Source: Ditylenchus dipsaci (taxonomy: Eukaryota > Nematoda > Chromadorea > Rhabditida > Anguinidae). Taken from it: a DNA stretch of 64,000 nt. The first letter of the stretch is position 1; each line of letters starts with the position of its first letter. Below the pieces are notes generated by a model that was not told where the DNA came from, ran no database searches, and saw nothing but the letters and a program-made list of their open reading frames with translations. A program made the position numbers and the translations under genes. Where the stretch lies: NCBI GenBank assembly GCA_004194705.1, contig SADC01000232.1, positions 124,001 through 188,000 of the forward strand, given 5' to 3'. This document shows positions 8,703-19,559 of the stretch, one piece after another.

Positions 8703-11373
8703 TTAACATTTTACACCGTTGTCATGAGTGTTTAATTCATTTCGGACTAGCAGTCCAGATGGAGTTAGGTTACTTTCTTTGCATTCTTCTGCCTTTGTTG
8801 TTTGTGTGCCTGGCTTCAACGCTGCTGAGCCTTCAGCCTTGTTCACCAATGACCAATTGAGGTAAGAAATCTTGTTTTTGTTGACAAAATCCCACCATTT
8901 TTGAGTCCAATCTTTGCAAATAGGACCATCTCCATCAGCGGCTGTTGTGCCTAGTTCAGTGAAGATGAGTGGAAGCTTATTATTTATAGCAGTCTGAGCC
9001 TTGTCCATGTTGTTTTGCTGGTGAGTGCAAGCATAAACATGACAAGTGTAAAGCAAATTGTTGCCTTTAATTGGGTTTTTAGAAGCAATGTCTACATCTT
9101 GACTCCAGGTGGGAGTGCCCAATACAATAATATTCTTCTTGTCATTGGCGCGAATAGCAGCAACGAGGGCATTGTGGTAAGGCACAAGATCTTTATTCCA
9201 GTCCAAATTTCTTGGCTCATTCAAGACTTCATAAATGACATTGGGTATGCCAGTATACCTTTTTGAAACATTCTTAAAGAAGCCGAGAGATTGTTGGGTG
9301 TATAAGTCGAAAGCTTGCCAATTTATAATAACGTAGATGCCTACAATTAAGAAAAATAACAATTTAACACTTGAGTTCTTCAAAGACTCGACTTTATTTT
9401 TCTTCAATTTTCGAAGTGTTTGCCAAGATTCATCCGTCAATCTAATCCGAAAAATTGAAAAAATTTCGATTTGACTGATTGTTTCTAAAACAGTTTTGTT
9501 TTACTGTCAAGACCCGCAGTTCCTGGTGCAACAACACATTCTTAAAAAAAAGCGGAAAAAATGTCATTCGTATCGAACTCTTTGAGTGGCTTTATAGACA
9601 CAGTCAAACGGCAATCAGACAAAAACGACTTTTTTCCTGACTTGTCGCGCGACAAAAATGACTATTTTTCGGTAAATTCGGCTGTTTCACCCGAATTCGC
9701 CGAAATAAATAGTCGGACGTATGTCCAGTTGCCAGTTAAACTTTTGATGTAAAGTCACTCCTAACGGGTGGTTTAAAGGTCCTTGGAATAATTTTGAACC
9801 ATCTTTTAGTAACAATTTTTCTGTCGTAAAACTTTTCTAGACAGATGGTTTTGTTGCTCTATTCTTCCTCTTTCAAACTGTTCATCAAGTTAATTTGAAA
9901 TATTTTAAAATAGTCATTTTTTGGCTTTAAGCACATTTTTTGAAAATTTGTCAACCCTTTTTTTTATCATTTTCACTGGTTAAAAGTTAAATTGAACTCC
10001 GAGCGTAAGACTAACATGTTATCACCACGTCGTAGCGCAGCTTAAAAGCTGCAAAAGCAATTGAACAGATTGATTTAGAAAGTATGAATACTGATAAAAG
10101 ACCTTTTGAAAACTCGATTTTTGTAAAAATAATGGCCCAAAGACGATTTTTTTTCAATTTTTCGGATTTTAGTCATTTTTAAAAGCAAATAAATTTTCTT
10201 AGAAAGCCATTTCTCAGCATTCGAATTTTCAAAAATCATTTTTCAAATTGGTTGTAGCTTTTGAGCTGCGCTACGACGTGGTGCTGAAATGTTAATGTAG
10301 GGCTCAAAATTTTATTCAATTTTTAACCAGTGAAAGTGATAAAAATGCTTGTCAAAATTCCTGAAAATCCTCACAGCTTAAAGCCAAGCAATGACTATTT
10401 GAAAATATTTCAAATAAACTGAATATACGATTCGAAAGAGGAAGAATAATGCTAGATAACCATTTGTCTGGAAAAGTTCTACGACGGAAAAATTATTACT
10501 AAAAATTGGCTCAAAGTTTGTTTAAAGAATTTTGGACCGCCCGTTATAAGTTTGCTTCCGCTTAGGGTCCGACGATTTTTAAGGTCGGTTTATCGAAATA
10601 TGAGTGTGTAGATATGGCCTTTTGAAAATTTTTTTTAAATAACCGAAATCCAAAAAGTTGGGAAAGGTTGGATTTTGGTCATTTTTCGCAAAAATTAATT
10701 TGTTTCAAAAGCCATACCTCAACACTCAAATTTCCAAAAATCATTCTGTAAGATTTATTCTGTATCACTAGAACTGCGCTGCAGTATATACTTAAGATAT
10801 CGTAACTATCATTACTAATTTGAATTTTTGATCACTCAAGTACTGAAAATGCTAGTCAACTTTTCGAAATTACATCACAAGTGTCTAGAACCGAATGGTG
10901 ACCTTTTTAAAACTATCCAGAAAATTTTTCAGATGTTATTTGAAAGAGGATGAAGAGATCTAAAAAGGCTGATTTTTCAATCTTTTTAATAGAAATTTTT
11001 AATTTTAAAAATTTAGCTCAAAAGTCCGTTCCGAACTTTAAGATAAAAAAATGTTACCTGCACTAATAGCTGCTTGAACAACGGTGTCTACTTTTTTCAT
11101 TTCCTGGTCAGGATTGGTCAAATAACCGCCTTGATCCACAGCCATAGGAGCACGGATCACATTTCCATTGAAACAGCACTTGTCAGCTTGAACAGAGTCA
11201 GCATTCCAGAACTCACCAAACCATTGACTCCATGACAGACCAATACCTCTAAGCTGAACAGCTTGGCCATTGCTGCCTACCAGCTGGATCCCTTTGACTG
11301 AGAGTTGACCATAAGGAGGATCAGCAGCGAAGGTGGTTGAAATCAGAGTAATTACTAGTACTAGGAAATACAT
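8703..11373 (-). CDS. Secreted GH5 endo-beta-1,4-glucanase, two exons
   Basis: Exon 1 is 11373-11058 and exon 2 is 9340-8703 (introns GTAAC...TTGTAG, phase 1); joined they give 317 residues. An ATG at 11373 starts a signal peptide, MYFLVLVITLISTTFA, followed by ADPPYGQLSVKG. Family landmarks are GTQLVGSNGQ-like IQLVGSNGQ, VIRAPM (conserved Arg), NVIYEVLNEP (acid/base Glu of NEP), IIVLGTPTWSQDVD, LLYTCHVYA (His) and LPLIFTELGT (nucleophile Glu). The enzyme would hydrolyse cellulose outside the worm; in plant-parasitic nematodes such genes came from bacteria and are made in oesophageal glands. The usual WHDH motif is replaced: after IYVIINW the residues are QAFD, so both expected His are absent. 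No carbohydrate-binding module follows. The reading frame is fully open, so the gene looks maintained, but activity is doubtful. Confidence 0.92.
9755..10560. mobile_element. Foldback element ~0.8 kb inside the cellulase intron
   Basis: The outer arms (about 9755-9910, with CTTTTCTAGACAGATGGTT, and 10400-10555) are complementary, and the inner arms carry CACCACGTCGTAGCGCAGCT at 10022 and AGCTGCGCTACGACGTGGTG at 10266. It accounts for almost half of the 1.7-kb intron. A related diverged fragment continues to about 10800. Shorter relatives occur at 27.17-27.44 and 39.26-39.50 kb. Confidence 0.85.
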
Positions 11374-11431
11374 GGAATTTAAACTTATCACCAACCAAGA
11401 CTGTGTAAAAACTAGATAGTCTTAACCCACA

Positions 11432-11440
11432 CTTTATATA
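11432..11440 (-). promoter_or_regulatory. TATA box of the cellulase gene
   Basis: TATATAAAG on the minus strand lies about 60 bases upstream of the ATG at 11373, leaving room for a short 5' UTR. It is the only clear core promoter in the region. Confidence 0.55.
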
Positions 11441-11459
11441 TCTATACAGACCTAGAAGT

Positions 11460-12280
11460 AGCCATTTACTTAACTAATGAATATTTTCAATGTTATCATA
11501 ACTTTTATATAGATTGTTTTTGTTTAGGTTGAAGGTTTGTTTAAAACACATATCCTCGCTAGCTTAAAAGTTTGTTTGAAAAGCTTTATTTTTTGACGAT
11601 ATAGATATCAGAAAAGAAAAGTTTGATATTTTTTATAATAATAATAATTTTTATATAAAAGGCTAAAAAATAAACAATAGGTTTCAAACCTAATGCAAGT
11701 GGAAAGGGTAGAACCGATGTGATCAACACCGTTTCGAACAACCAGATCTAATCAACACTGACTTGATCAACACCGGGTTTATGAACAGATTTTGTATAGA
11801 CGCTTATCACAGACCAAGTGAAATCTGCGATGGCTCCGCAAAATTCGGGTCGAGTTCTCTGGTTCGGGACGGACGGAATTTTCTTGTTATTCCCACTTCT
11901 ATTCTTCTTGGGATTTTTTTCTAGGATTTTTTTCAACACATTGAAGTTATGATAAAAGGTGGTGTAAAAGTTTCCAGAATTTTAGAAAATTATCATCAAT
12001 TGCCGCTAACTTTTACGCCGTCATTTCTCCTATGCTATGAGCAGAGGACGTTTCAGCAAATCCACCGAAATGTAATACTTTTGAGCAGCCATTGACCACA
12101 CAAAATAGTAGTCACAAATGTCAATCCCTTAGTCGGAGGCGAGGGTAGTCGGAGGCAGAGTCGCAATATGTGAACACCTGCGCCTCTGACTCCCACTTTT
12201 GTGTTCACATAGGTAGTCGCAGTCGGGTGCGGAGTCGCAGTAGCTTTAGATTTCATGGTTCTGGCGCAAGCTGAGAAAAC
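11460..12280. other. Spacer with short imperfect repeats, no gene seen
   Basis: The stretch contains an AT-rich run near 11630, short GATCAACAC iterations near 11720-11780 and a partly inverted block around 12125-12245 with AGTCGGAGGC and GAGTCGCAGT. I find no conserved coding sequence. Confidence 0.5.
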
Positions 12281-12282
12281 CT

Positions 12283-13190
12283 TTAATTTACACTGGATTC
12301 GTGTTCAGCAAGGTCGATTTTCTTATGCAACTGGTCTGAAATTTCAGAGTCACTGTCAAATTTTAAATACCGCTCAAGACAATAAAAATTCAAATTAAGA
12401 AATCAAAAATTTATTGTATCGAACGGAATTCGAAATTTCATGTGGATAAGTTCCCCCTTACTACTCTTTCTATGATTTTGGATGTCCATCCAAATGGAAA
12501 AATCGGAATCGGTAGATCCTGCTGCGGTCAAGAAAACACAATACACAGCTTTCAAAAATATTCACTCTTCACTCAAGGTTGAGGGGTTCGCTTATTGGAG
12601 GGGGTAGTTTTTTTTAAATACGGTACCTGGCTAAGTGATTATATAAAATCTGTGAATGCTTTACCTATGAATAGATTCTAAATAATATTTTCAAGCAAAA
12701 CTAAATATGGTACATGCAAAGCTCAATTTAACGAAACCCCTGATTTAACAAACTTTTTTTGAAGCATTTTTGGCCAGCAATGACGTAAAATGACTAATAC
12801 TTTACCTCGATTTAACAGACACTTTGCCGAACTCCAAGGGGTCGGAACTTGTAATACATACTTTTTTAACTAATTTATTTAAGCAGAAGACACAAAAACT
12901 GGGCTTGATTTTAATACAATAGCAGATGTTTTGCATCGGTATACCAGCCTAATGATCCAGTTAAATGTGAACTTTCTGTAAGGAGTTACAAAAAAAATTG
13001 TTAAAATTGAATTAAAAGAAGCGTAAGAAGAAAGTGTCAGAACACCCAGCTGTGTTCCAATCTCACTGAATTCGTGCTCAAATAAAAAACCAGCAATTTG
13101 TATAGACAGTGGAAGAACGAAAAAATCACAGGTGTAGTCAGCTGAAAGGTTGTATGATTCAATATCATACTAGGGTTCACCACTCGATTT
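12283..13190. pseudogene. Decayed coding repeat of unknown family, copy 2 (rearranged)
   Basis: 12380-12283 on the minus strand reads LERYLKFDSDSEISDQLHKK, matching the first block of copy 1 (LERNLELDSDFSTSRAVLHA). On the plus strand 12885-13135 reads EDTKTGLDFNTIADVLH, SLMIQLNVNFL, a stop, KKIVKIELKEA, a stop, EESVRTPSCVPISLNSCS and CIDSGRTKKSQV. So both blocks of the unit at 1.2-2.3 kb recur, but here the first block is inverted. In-frame stops show it is dead. The family is unknown. Confidence 0.45.
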
Positions 13191-13673
13191 GCGATTATTT
13201 TGAGTTCTACCTATTTTTAGTCAACTTTTTTAAGTCGAAACTTAATTTTTATTGTAATTTTTTTAAACTTAAACTCTTAAATACGATCTGCTATTAACTT
13301 TTATTATTTGAACATATAATTCCCCTTTGGTTTCCCCTCTAATTCCTCTGAAAAAATTGCAACGGGTTTTTTTCTTTTTGAGCTCATCCGCAATTTAGGA
13401 AAACTCCTCAAATTTTAAACTTAAACTTAAATTTTAAACAATTTTTTTTCATTTCAATTTGATTGCCATTCTGCAATCAAATTGAAATGGTTTGAAACTG
13501 TGTAAATTTATGTTATGAAAATTGTGATTTGACTTTGTAAAGGTAACTGAAAGATAGCCGAAAGTCAAAAGAATCGCAAATTTTTTTTTCTTACCTGTAC
13601 AATCAAAAGAATGGTCAATTGTTTGTGCATTTTGCAAGTCTTTTTAGAAAAATGTGTAGAATTATGGTTTAAA

Positions 13674-14419
13674 GTCTTGAATATTTTGCGGGCAACATGT
13701 ATCGAAAATATATTTTGGGCAAAGAATCCACTGCAATCACGTAAAGAAAAGAATAGTTGGTAAATTTGAGGGAAAACAATACTGTCCCATTATTAACATT
13801 TTCCAAAATATTCGGGTAATTTGCTAATATTTTAGAAAAGTCCTTAGAAATTAAAAGTTACAGTTTTTATTTTAATTTTCAATTTTTCGCTTACCTCTGG
13901 AGCAGGAAAACAATAATACGCCAAAATGGCCAGTGCAACTTCAAACACCAAGTGGGCACCGTTGTGTAGAACAACAAAAACTGGATGTAAAAAATATTTC
14001 ATAAATAACTTATTTGGCTGTACCGCAGCAAATCTATACAAGAGAGCATTATTCTGCACCAAAATACTTCCAGCTCCACAAAACACACAATAAGCAATGG
14101 AAATATTGCCACCTGAAGGGCCAAAGTGCCGTCCTAAACCATTGATATAAGCCAGCGTGGTACTGACCATTTCTAGATCGACTAAAACACCCAATCCAAA
14201 AGTAAAAAGCACATCCCAAAACTAAACAAGCCAATATTCATATTACAGAAAGTGAAAGGTAAAAATCGTAAATACCGTGATAGATATTAGAAAAAATCGG
14301 TAGGTTTTCATGGTAACAGGTGACGCATAAATTATAATAAAACAGACGTAGATTTGAAGAATAAATGAAACTGTAGTTATAGAAAAGAGCAAGTTTTCAA
14401 ACAAACTTCTGTTATTCAT
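13674..14419 (-). CDS. Serpentine chemoreceptor paralog B (Srh/Sri/Str-like), partial
   Basis: Three exons join cleanly: 14419-14276 (MNNRSLFENLLFSITTVSFI to YRFFLISIT), 14221-13895 (FWDVLFTFGLGVLVDLEMVS to LAILAYYCFPAPE) and 13842 onwards (DFSKILANYPNILENVNNGT). Introns are 54 and 52 bases with consensus ends. At least four hydrophobic helices are visible, with ALLYRFAAVQP in the position where these receptors carry a YR motif after helix 3. Compared with paralog A, one base is missing near 13730, so VIAVGFFVQNIF becomes VIAVDSLPK and the frame soon stops. Helices 5-7 were not found. This is either a recently dead gene or an assembly error plus missing 3' exons. Such receptors detect chemicals in sensory cilia. 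Confidence 0.7.
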
Positions 14420-14791
14420 ATTACAAATGACTATTCCCAAAATAGTAGCAAGAACAGTCTGTCGTTTAGGTAATACTGAAGTATGTGGCACAATTACACA
14501 ATAAGAAACTAAAAAAACGTGTGAAATTCACCTTTTTGATGTTTTCAGTATTTTTTTATGCTTGACTAATGTTTGTTAACAGTATAAAATAGTCAAATAA
14601 TAATAGTGTGAATTTCACATCAGTATCAAAAACTGACTAGAAAAAGATTTTCCCAAAAACAGACAACAGGCTTAATTATTTAATACAAAAATATCTAAGG
14701 TAATTTATTAATAACCTTAAGAAAAAAACGAAGCAGAGAATTTAATTAAAAAACAATCTCACCTAAACTTTCTCTCTAACTTTTTTTCAAA

Positions 14792-15632
14792 TACAGTCAA
14801 CCTCCGCTATAGTGACACCCCTCGGGACCGGCCTTGGGTGTCACTATAGCGAGGGTGTCACTGTAGCGAGGGTTTTCAAAAAAATTCTTGAAAGGTGTCA
14901 CTACGTCGAGGGTTTAGCATATGGTAATACAATCGCCTGTCGATTTTGTATAAACCAAAAGTTCATTCCGTCAAGGGTGTAACACCTTCCAACCCAATTT
15001 TTAAAGTCTTTTGACAGCTCTTATGCGTCAGTATAATCTGAACCATATAGATTTTGCTGGTCGAAGCTTGGTCAAGGAACCACTATAAATTTGCCATTCA
15101 GACTCGCATTTCTGGAATTAAAGTACACATTTTTTAGCATCTAAATTGAGGGTTGCGGGCCTAAATAGAAAAACTATAGTGTTTCATGAGAGAAAACTGA
15201 AATTTCAAAAAAAAATCGATTGGAACAGTCATGTGAATAATGCCGAAAAACGGCAGTACAATTGCAAAAATTAATCACGACTGTATGGCAGTTTTGAACT
15301 GTACTACAGTTGTTCGCATTATATACATCATTGAGTTGCATATCGGCAACGAAAACAAATAAAAACCCCCGAAATTAATATGGAAGCAATTGACCGAGAG
15401 CTTAAAATTCGTTTTTAATGAAATTTTACTTAAAGTTGCAACTTTAATGAACAAAACTTGACATGTGTCACTATATTGAGGTATTTTATTTGTTGGGAAC
15501 GGCCTAGGGTGTCACTATAGCGGGGGTCTAGTCTAAGGTATTTTAACCAAAACCAACCAAATCTTCTGCAAGGTGTCACTATAGCGAGGGTGTTCCTATA
15601 GCGAGGTGTCACTATAGCGGGGGTTGACTGTA
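14792..15632. mobile_element. MITE with CAGTCAACCTCCGCTATAG termini, TA target site
   Basis: TA-CAGTCAACCTCCGC at the left faces GGGGTTGACTG-TA at the right. GTGTCACTATAGCGAGG-type boxes occur about six times near the two ends. TA duplication and CAG..CTG ends fit the pogo/Tigger or wider Tc1/mariner superfamily. No transposase is present; the interior contains a poly-Gln/Asn-like GTT run just beyond the right end. Confidence 0.85.
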
Positions 15633-16321
15633 CCGTATTTGTGTCCTACTTTTTTTGGTTGGTCTTTGTTTTCGTTTTGGTTTTTTTCTTGGTCTTTGTT
15701 GTTGTTGTTGTTGTTTTTCTCGAGATTACAAACAAAAGAAATTTTAAAAATGAGATAGTCCGATAATCTGCCCTTATCCTTCATGGCAAAAGCTGTTTTC
15801 AGACAAAATTTTCTAGCCGAGAATCGGAATTGCCTGCAAATATTTTTTTGAACGAAGGAAGAAGACATAGGATTGATTGCCGTATTATGTGATAACTGCC
15901 ATGCTATGAAAAAATTGGTGAAAATTTGAAAAAAATAACAACAACAAAGGGGGTTGGCCAAGTTCGAAAATCGGTACTCAATATGAGATAGAGCCGTATT
16001 TTTTTTAAGAAGGGGTGAAAGCAGAGTAAAGGGAAAGAAAAAAATTTATTATCGACCACATGGGCTGAGAAAATTTCAAGGTTAAATTTACATTTTAGGG
16101 CGATTTGAGCCATGAGGATTCTATTTGATGAAATACTTAAACAAGAAAGTACTTATATGATTATTATCAGGTAATGATCCATCGCGGATTGTATATATTA
16201 ATGATCTAGCTGTATTTATTATAACAAAGCTCATATCTAGAAATTATCAAAATATGTATGTTAAGTTAAATGATGCTGATGACTCATTGTTGAAATATTA
16301 AAAAAAATTGTCCAGCATCAA

Positions 16322-17242
16322 TACAGTCAACCCCCGATATAAACCCAAAAGTTCATTCCCACCGAGGGTTCGACGACTTTTCACTTAGATATGAAGAGAC
16401 TTTCGGCGAACCTGATTCGTCAGTGTAGCTAGAAATAATAGCTCTGTTTGTGGATAGTTTCAACTAAAAAGTTTAGTGCATTTGCTTTTAGCGAATGTTA
16501 TAATTTTTAAACTGTAAATTATTGGCAAATATTATTTTAACGTGAAGTTTTTTCTTTTCCTAATAATTTTCTGGCAGCAATTTTTTAGATAAACTTAGTT
16601 TTTAAAGTCAACCTTTAACATATTTGCCAACAATCAATTTATTTCGCACTCTTTTTGCTAAAAATTACTTCCTGCCTATCCTAGTAAAAGTTTTTCAGCA
16701 ATTTCTTTGAAATTTTTATTTCAAGTTTTAATTCTGTTGCATTATGACTATGATGTTTGTTTGTAAAGTTTTAGGCTTTTTCAAGTCAAATTCTCCCAAA
16801 AGATATTTCTTATCTAATGATTATTGAAAAGTTTTTTTTTTTGATAATTTTTCCCACCTAGGGTCCGACACTTTTTTTAACCTCATTTCTGAAATGTTTC
16901 TCTAAATGTGATTCGTTAATATAGTCGGAAATATCGCAAGGATTCCGATTTTTCCGATCGTTTTTGAGAATTTATATAGCTTTACCATTTTTACGCGCAA
17001 CGATCCATATAAGATGCCCTTTTTTAAGATTTGGGATATCTTATATGGATCGATGCGAGTAAAAATGGCAAAACTATATAATTTCTCAAAAACGATCGGC
17101 CAAATCGGAATCCTTGCGATATTTCCGACTACACTGACGAATCACATTTGGCGAAAAAATTCAGAAATAAGGTTTAAAAAAGTGTCGTACCCTAGGTGGG
17201 AGCGAACTTTCGGCGGGTTTCTTATATAGAACGTCGACTGTA
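16322..17242. mobile_element. MITE family 1, long hairpin copy
   Basis: TA-CAGTCAACCCCCGATATAA at the left and ACGTCGACTG-TA at the right. From about 16860 to 17200 it forms a hairpin with arms of ~170 bases, containing CTAGGGTCCGACACTTTTTT and its complement and the internal motif CGCAAGGATTCCGATTT. The symmetrical hairpin occupies only the right third; 16450-16850 is ordinary AT-rich sequence, suggesting nested insertion. Confidence 0.85.
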
Positions 17243-17909
17243 CCATCATTTGCTGCATGCTATTGACTTTTGTGGGTGACTTTGAAATTTTATGTTAATT
17301 CAATTGGTTGTGGCCGAAACAAATTAGTCAACTCAAGCTCACATCCTGGCAGTCAGGCTTTGCACCTTATTGTCTTTGTGCGTCTTAAACCCTAATGCAA
17401 CACAAGGAAGCTGGCTGTAGTAGTAGTGTCCACTGCTTGTCATCATTAAAGCAAGCCTTTTGCTGCTACTGGTAGCCCACAGCCTCAATCAACTAATTGA
17501 ATTCGCCTGGAATGAGGCAACAAAACCTTCTTTTCTTTCACTTCTATTTATATGCAAATTTGAAAGCGGAAAATATGTGTTGACTACTCGTGAGAGCTTA
17601 CAAAGAGGTAAAACTTATTGATGAAAAAAGCAGTTCCATAATTATTGACGCTAATTATAAGTTTGCTTACGAGAAAGTTTAAGCCGTTAGTGGGTTATTT
17701 GTAAGGTGATGCTTGTTACACTTATAGACATGAAACTTAGTAAATACTTTTTAAGAAAACTTTTTATTTTATATAATTTTTAGAGCTGGTCAAATTAATT
17801 GAAAGCTGTATTTTTTCAATCGCAGTTTTTACGTAGGGATTTATCAGAAAAATTTTAACTTTCATTTTTATCTTTTAATAACCCATTGATCAAAGATTTT
17901 GATTTGATT

Positions 17910-18310
17910 TACAGTCGACTCTCTATATAACATAACTCTATATAACAAAATTTAAGGTCAGAAGTTCGTTTTTACCTAGGGTCCGACACTTTTTTTAACC
18001 TGATTTTTGGGGTTGTGGTTCTGTTTTTACAGTTCTGTTTTTACAGTCTGGTTCCGAATAGATTCCGATTTTGCCCTCGATTTAACTCGATTTAACAAAA
18101 ATCCTGTTTTTTAATCGAGTTTTTGCTTTTTTAGAGAAGAAAATTTTTTATTTCCAAACAATGATCGGCAAAATCGGAATCCATGCAATATTTGGGACCA
18201 GATTGTAAAAATAGAACTGGTAAAAGCTTGAAAAAATGGATGTCGAAAGGGTGTCGAACGTGGTAATTTGCTCGGTCCCTTGATTTATGTTATATAGAGA
18301 GTCGACTGTA
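17910..18310. mobile_element. MITE family 1 copy, intact TA target duplication
   Basis: TA-CAGTCGACTCTCTATATAA to TTATATAGAGAGTCGACTG-TA, 401 bases with TA on both sides. The subterminal box GTTCGTTTTTACCTAGGGTC and the internal GATTCCGATTTTGCC are shared with other family members. This is the cleanest specimen in the window. Confidence 0.92.
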
Positions 18311-18771
18311 TGAAGACATTGAAGGAGGAGTACATTTTATACTCCGAATAGTTCGAATACCACTACGAGCATGCATACTTTTTTTGACTACTTTTTAATT
18401 GTTTTTCTTTTTCCAATTTATTACTCCTTTTAAATTCGTTATACTATAGTTTTAAAAGGTAGAGATTGGTAGCTTAGTGATAGATTACAAAAAAGCACAA
18501 CAGCACAAAAAAAGAGCCACTATACCAAGGGTTGACTGTACCATATCCACATATCAAAGCGATGTTCACATTATGCTGAGTGGCGAGGATTAGCAAAACA
18601 AAGTTCTAAAATTATTTCTTTCACTAAAAGATAGTCCGCTGTAGCCGAGGTTACATAGCAAACAGAAATATATACATAGAAGGCAGCAATAGCCTTTACT
18701 TTAAAAAAATGCTTAAAGAAATCGGCAACTTTTCTAATCGCGAAATTTCGGCTACGCGACAATTTTTTTCA

Positions 18772-18902
18772 GGACCCGTAGCAAATATCGAATTTAGCAA
18801 GTGGTATGCCACTTGCTAAATAAAGTGGCAATTTGGTAGCAAATATAGAAAACTAAACTCTAAATTCTAATTGCTAAATCGATATTTGCTACGGGTCCAG
18901 GA
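18772..18902. mobile_element. Short hairpin MITE, ~130 bp
   Basis: GGACCCGTAGCAAATATCG at the left is answered by CGATATTTGCTACGGGTCC at the right, with a second inner inverted pair around AGCAAGTGGTATGCCACTTG. Arms are near perfect. Confidence 0.9.
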
Positions 18903-19090
18903 CAATTCGTCCTCGAGGCCGATTCGTCCTCAGCATTTTTTTCCACGTTTGTCTTATACATATATAATACATATATCTTATACATATGTATAACAAGGCT
19001 CAAAGAAAATTCATCCTCTACAAATTTACCCCGGGTTGATCCTCCGGGAAATCGGTCTTCAACTTAATTAATACTTAATTTATTTTTAAG

Positions 19091-19112
19091 GTTACAGGTT
19101 CGAATCCCGCTA
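19091..19112 (+). other. Isolated RNA polymerase III B-box-like sequence
   Basis: GGTTCGAATCC at 19097-19107 equals the consensus TPsiC arm of tRNA genes, but no acceptor stem or A box lies upstream. It is probably a relic of a tRNA-derived SINE or a tRNA pseudogene. Confidence 0.4.
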
Positions 19113-19422
19113 GTGGCGAATTTGTTTTCTTGACTAAAATAAACTCAAGCGATCAGGAAGTCTCAGGATGTTTAGCAAACCACCTGGTACTTTTTCTAAA
19201 CAGCTATCTACCCAAAGAATTTTAAATTGGTGATTTAGCTAAAAGTAATTAAAAATCATCGTATTCTATCCAAATCGTGTCCTGAACACGATTTGATCAT
19301 TCTAAAACAGCGAATTGACTAGCAGGATCTCCAGTTTTGACCAGATGCTAGTATTGATAAAGCGATACCTAGGAGGTAGTACCAAGGTACTGACCAGGCA
19401 TCTGGGCAGAAACACTGGGCAG

Positions 19423-19558
19423 GTATTCAGACCACGGATCATGATCAAGGATAATCCTTGATCCTGATCCTGGCCGCGTAGCTGAATACGGATCAGGGAT
19501 CAAGGATTATCCCCGATCCTGATCCATGATCCAGGGTCTGAATACCTGCCCTGTACTC
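19423..19558. mobile_element. Hairpin MITE rich in GATCCTGATC
   Basis: GGGCAGGTATTCAGACC at the left pairs with GGTCTGAATACCTGCCC at the right; the interior is a repeated GATCAAGGATAATCCTTGATC palindrome. About 135 bases, no coding content. Confidence 0.9.
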
Positions 19559-19559
19559 A

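Noticed and set aside
9015..9266. Plus-strand frame of 83 codons
   Set aside because: Shadow of the cellulase second exon, which is supported by family motifs on the minus strand.
15596..15961. 121-codon minus-strand frame with an Asn run
   Set aside because: Starts in ordinary AT-rich DNA, runs through a GTT microsatellite and ends in MITE terminal repeats; no similarity recognised.
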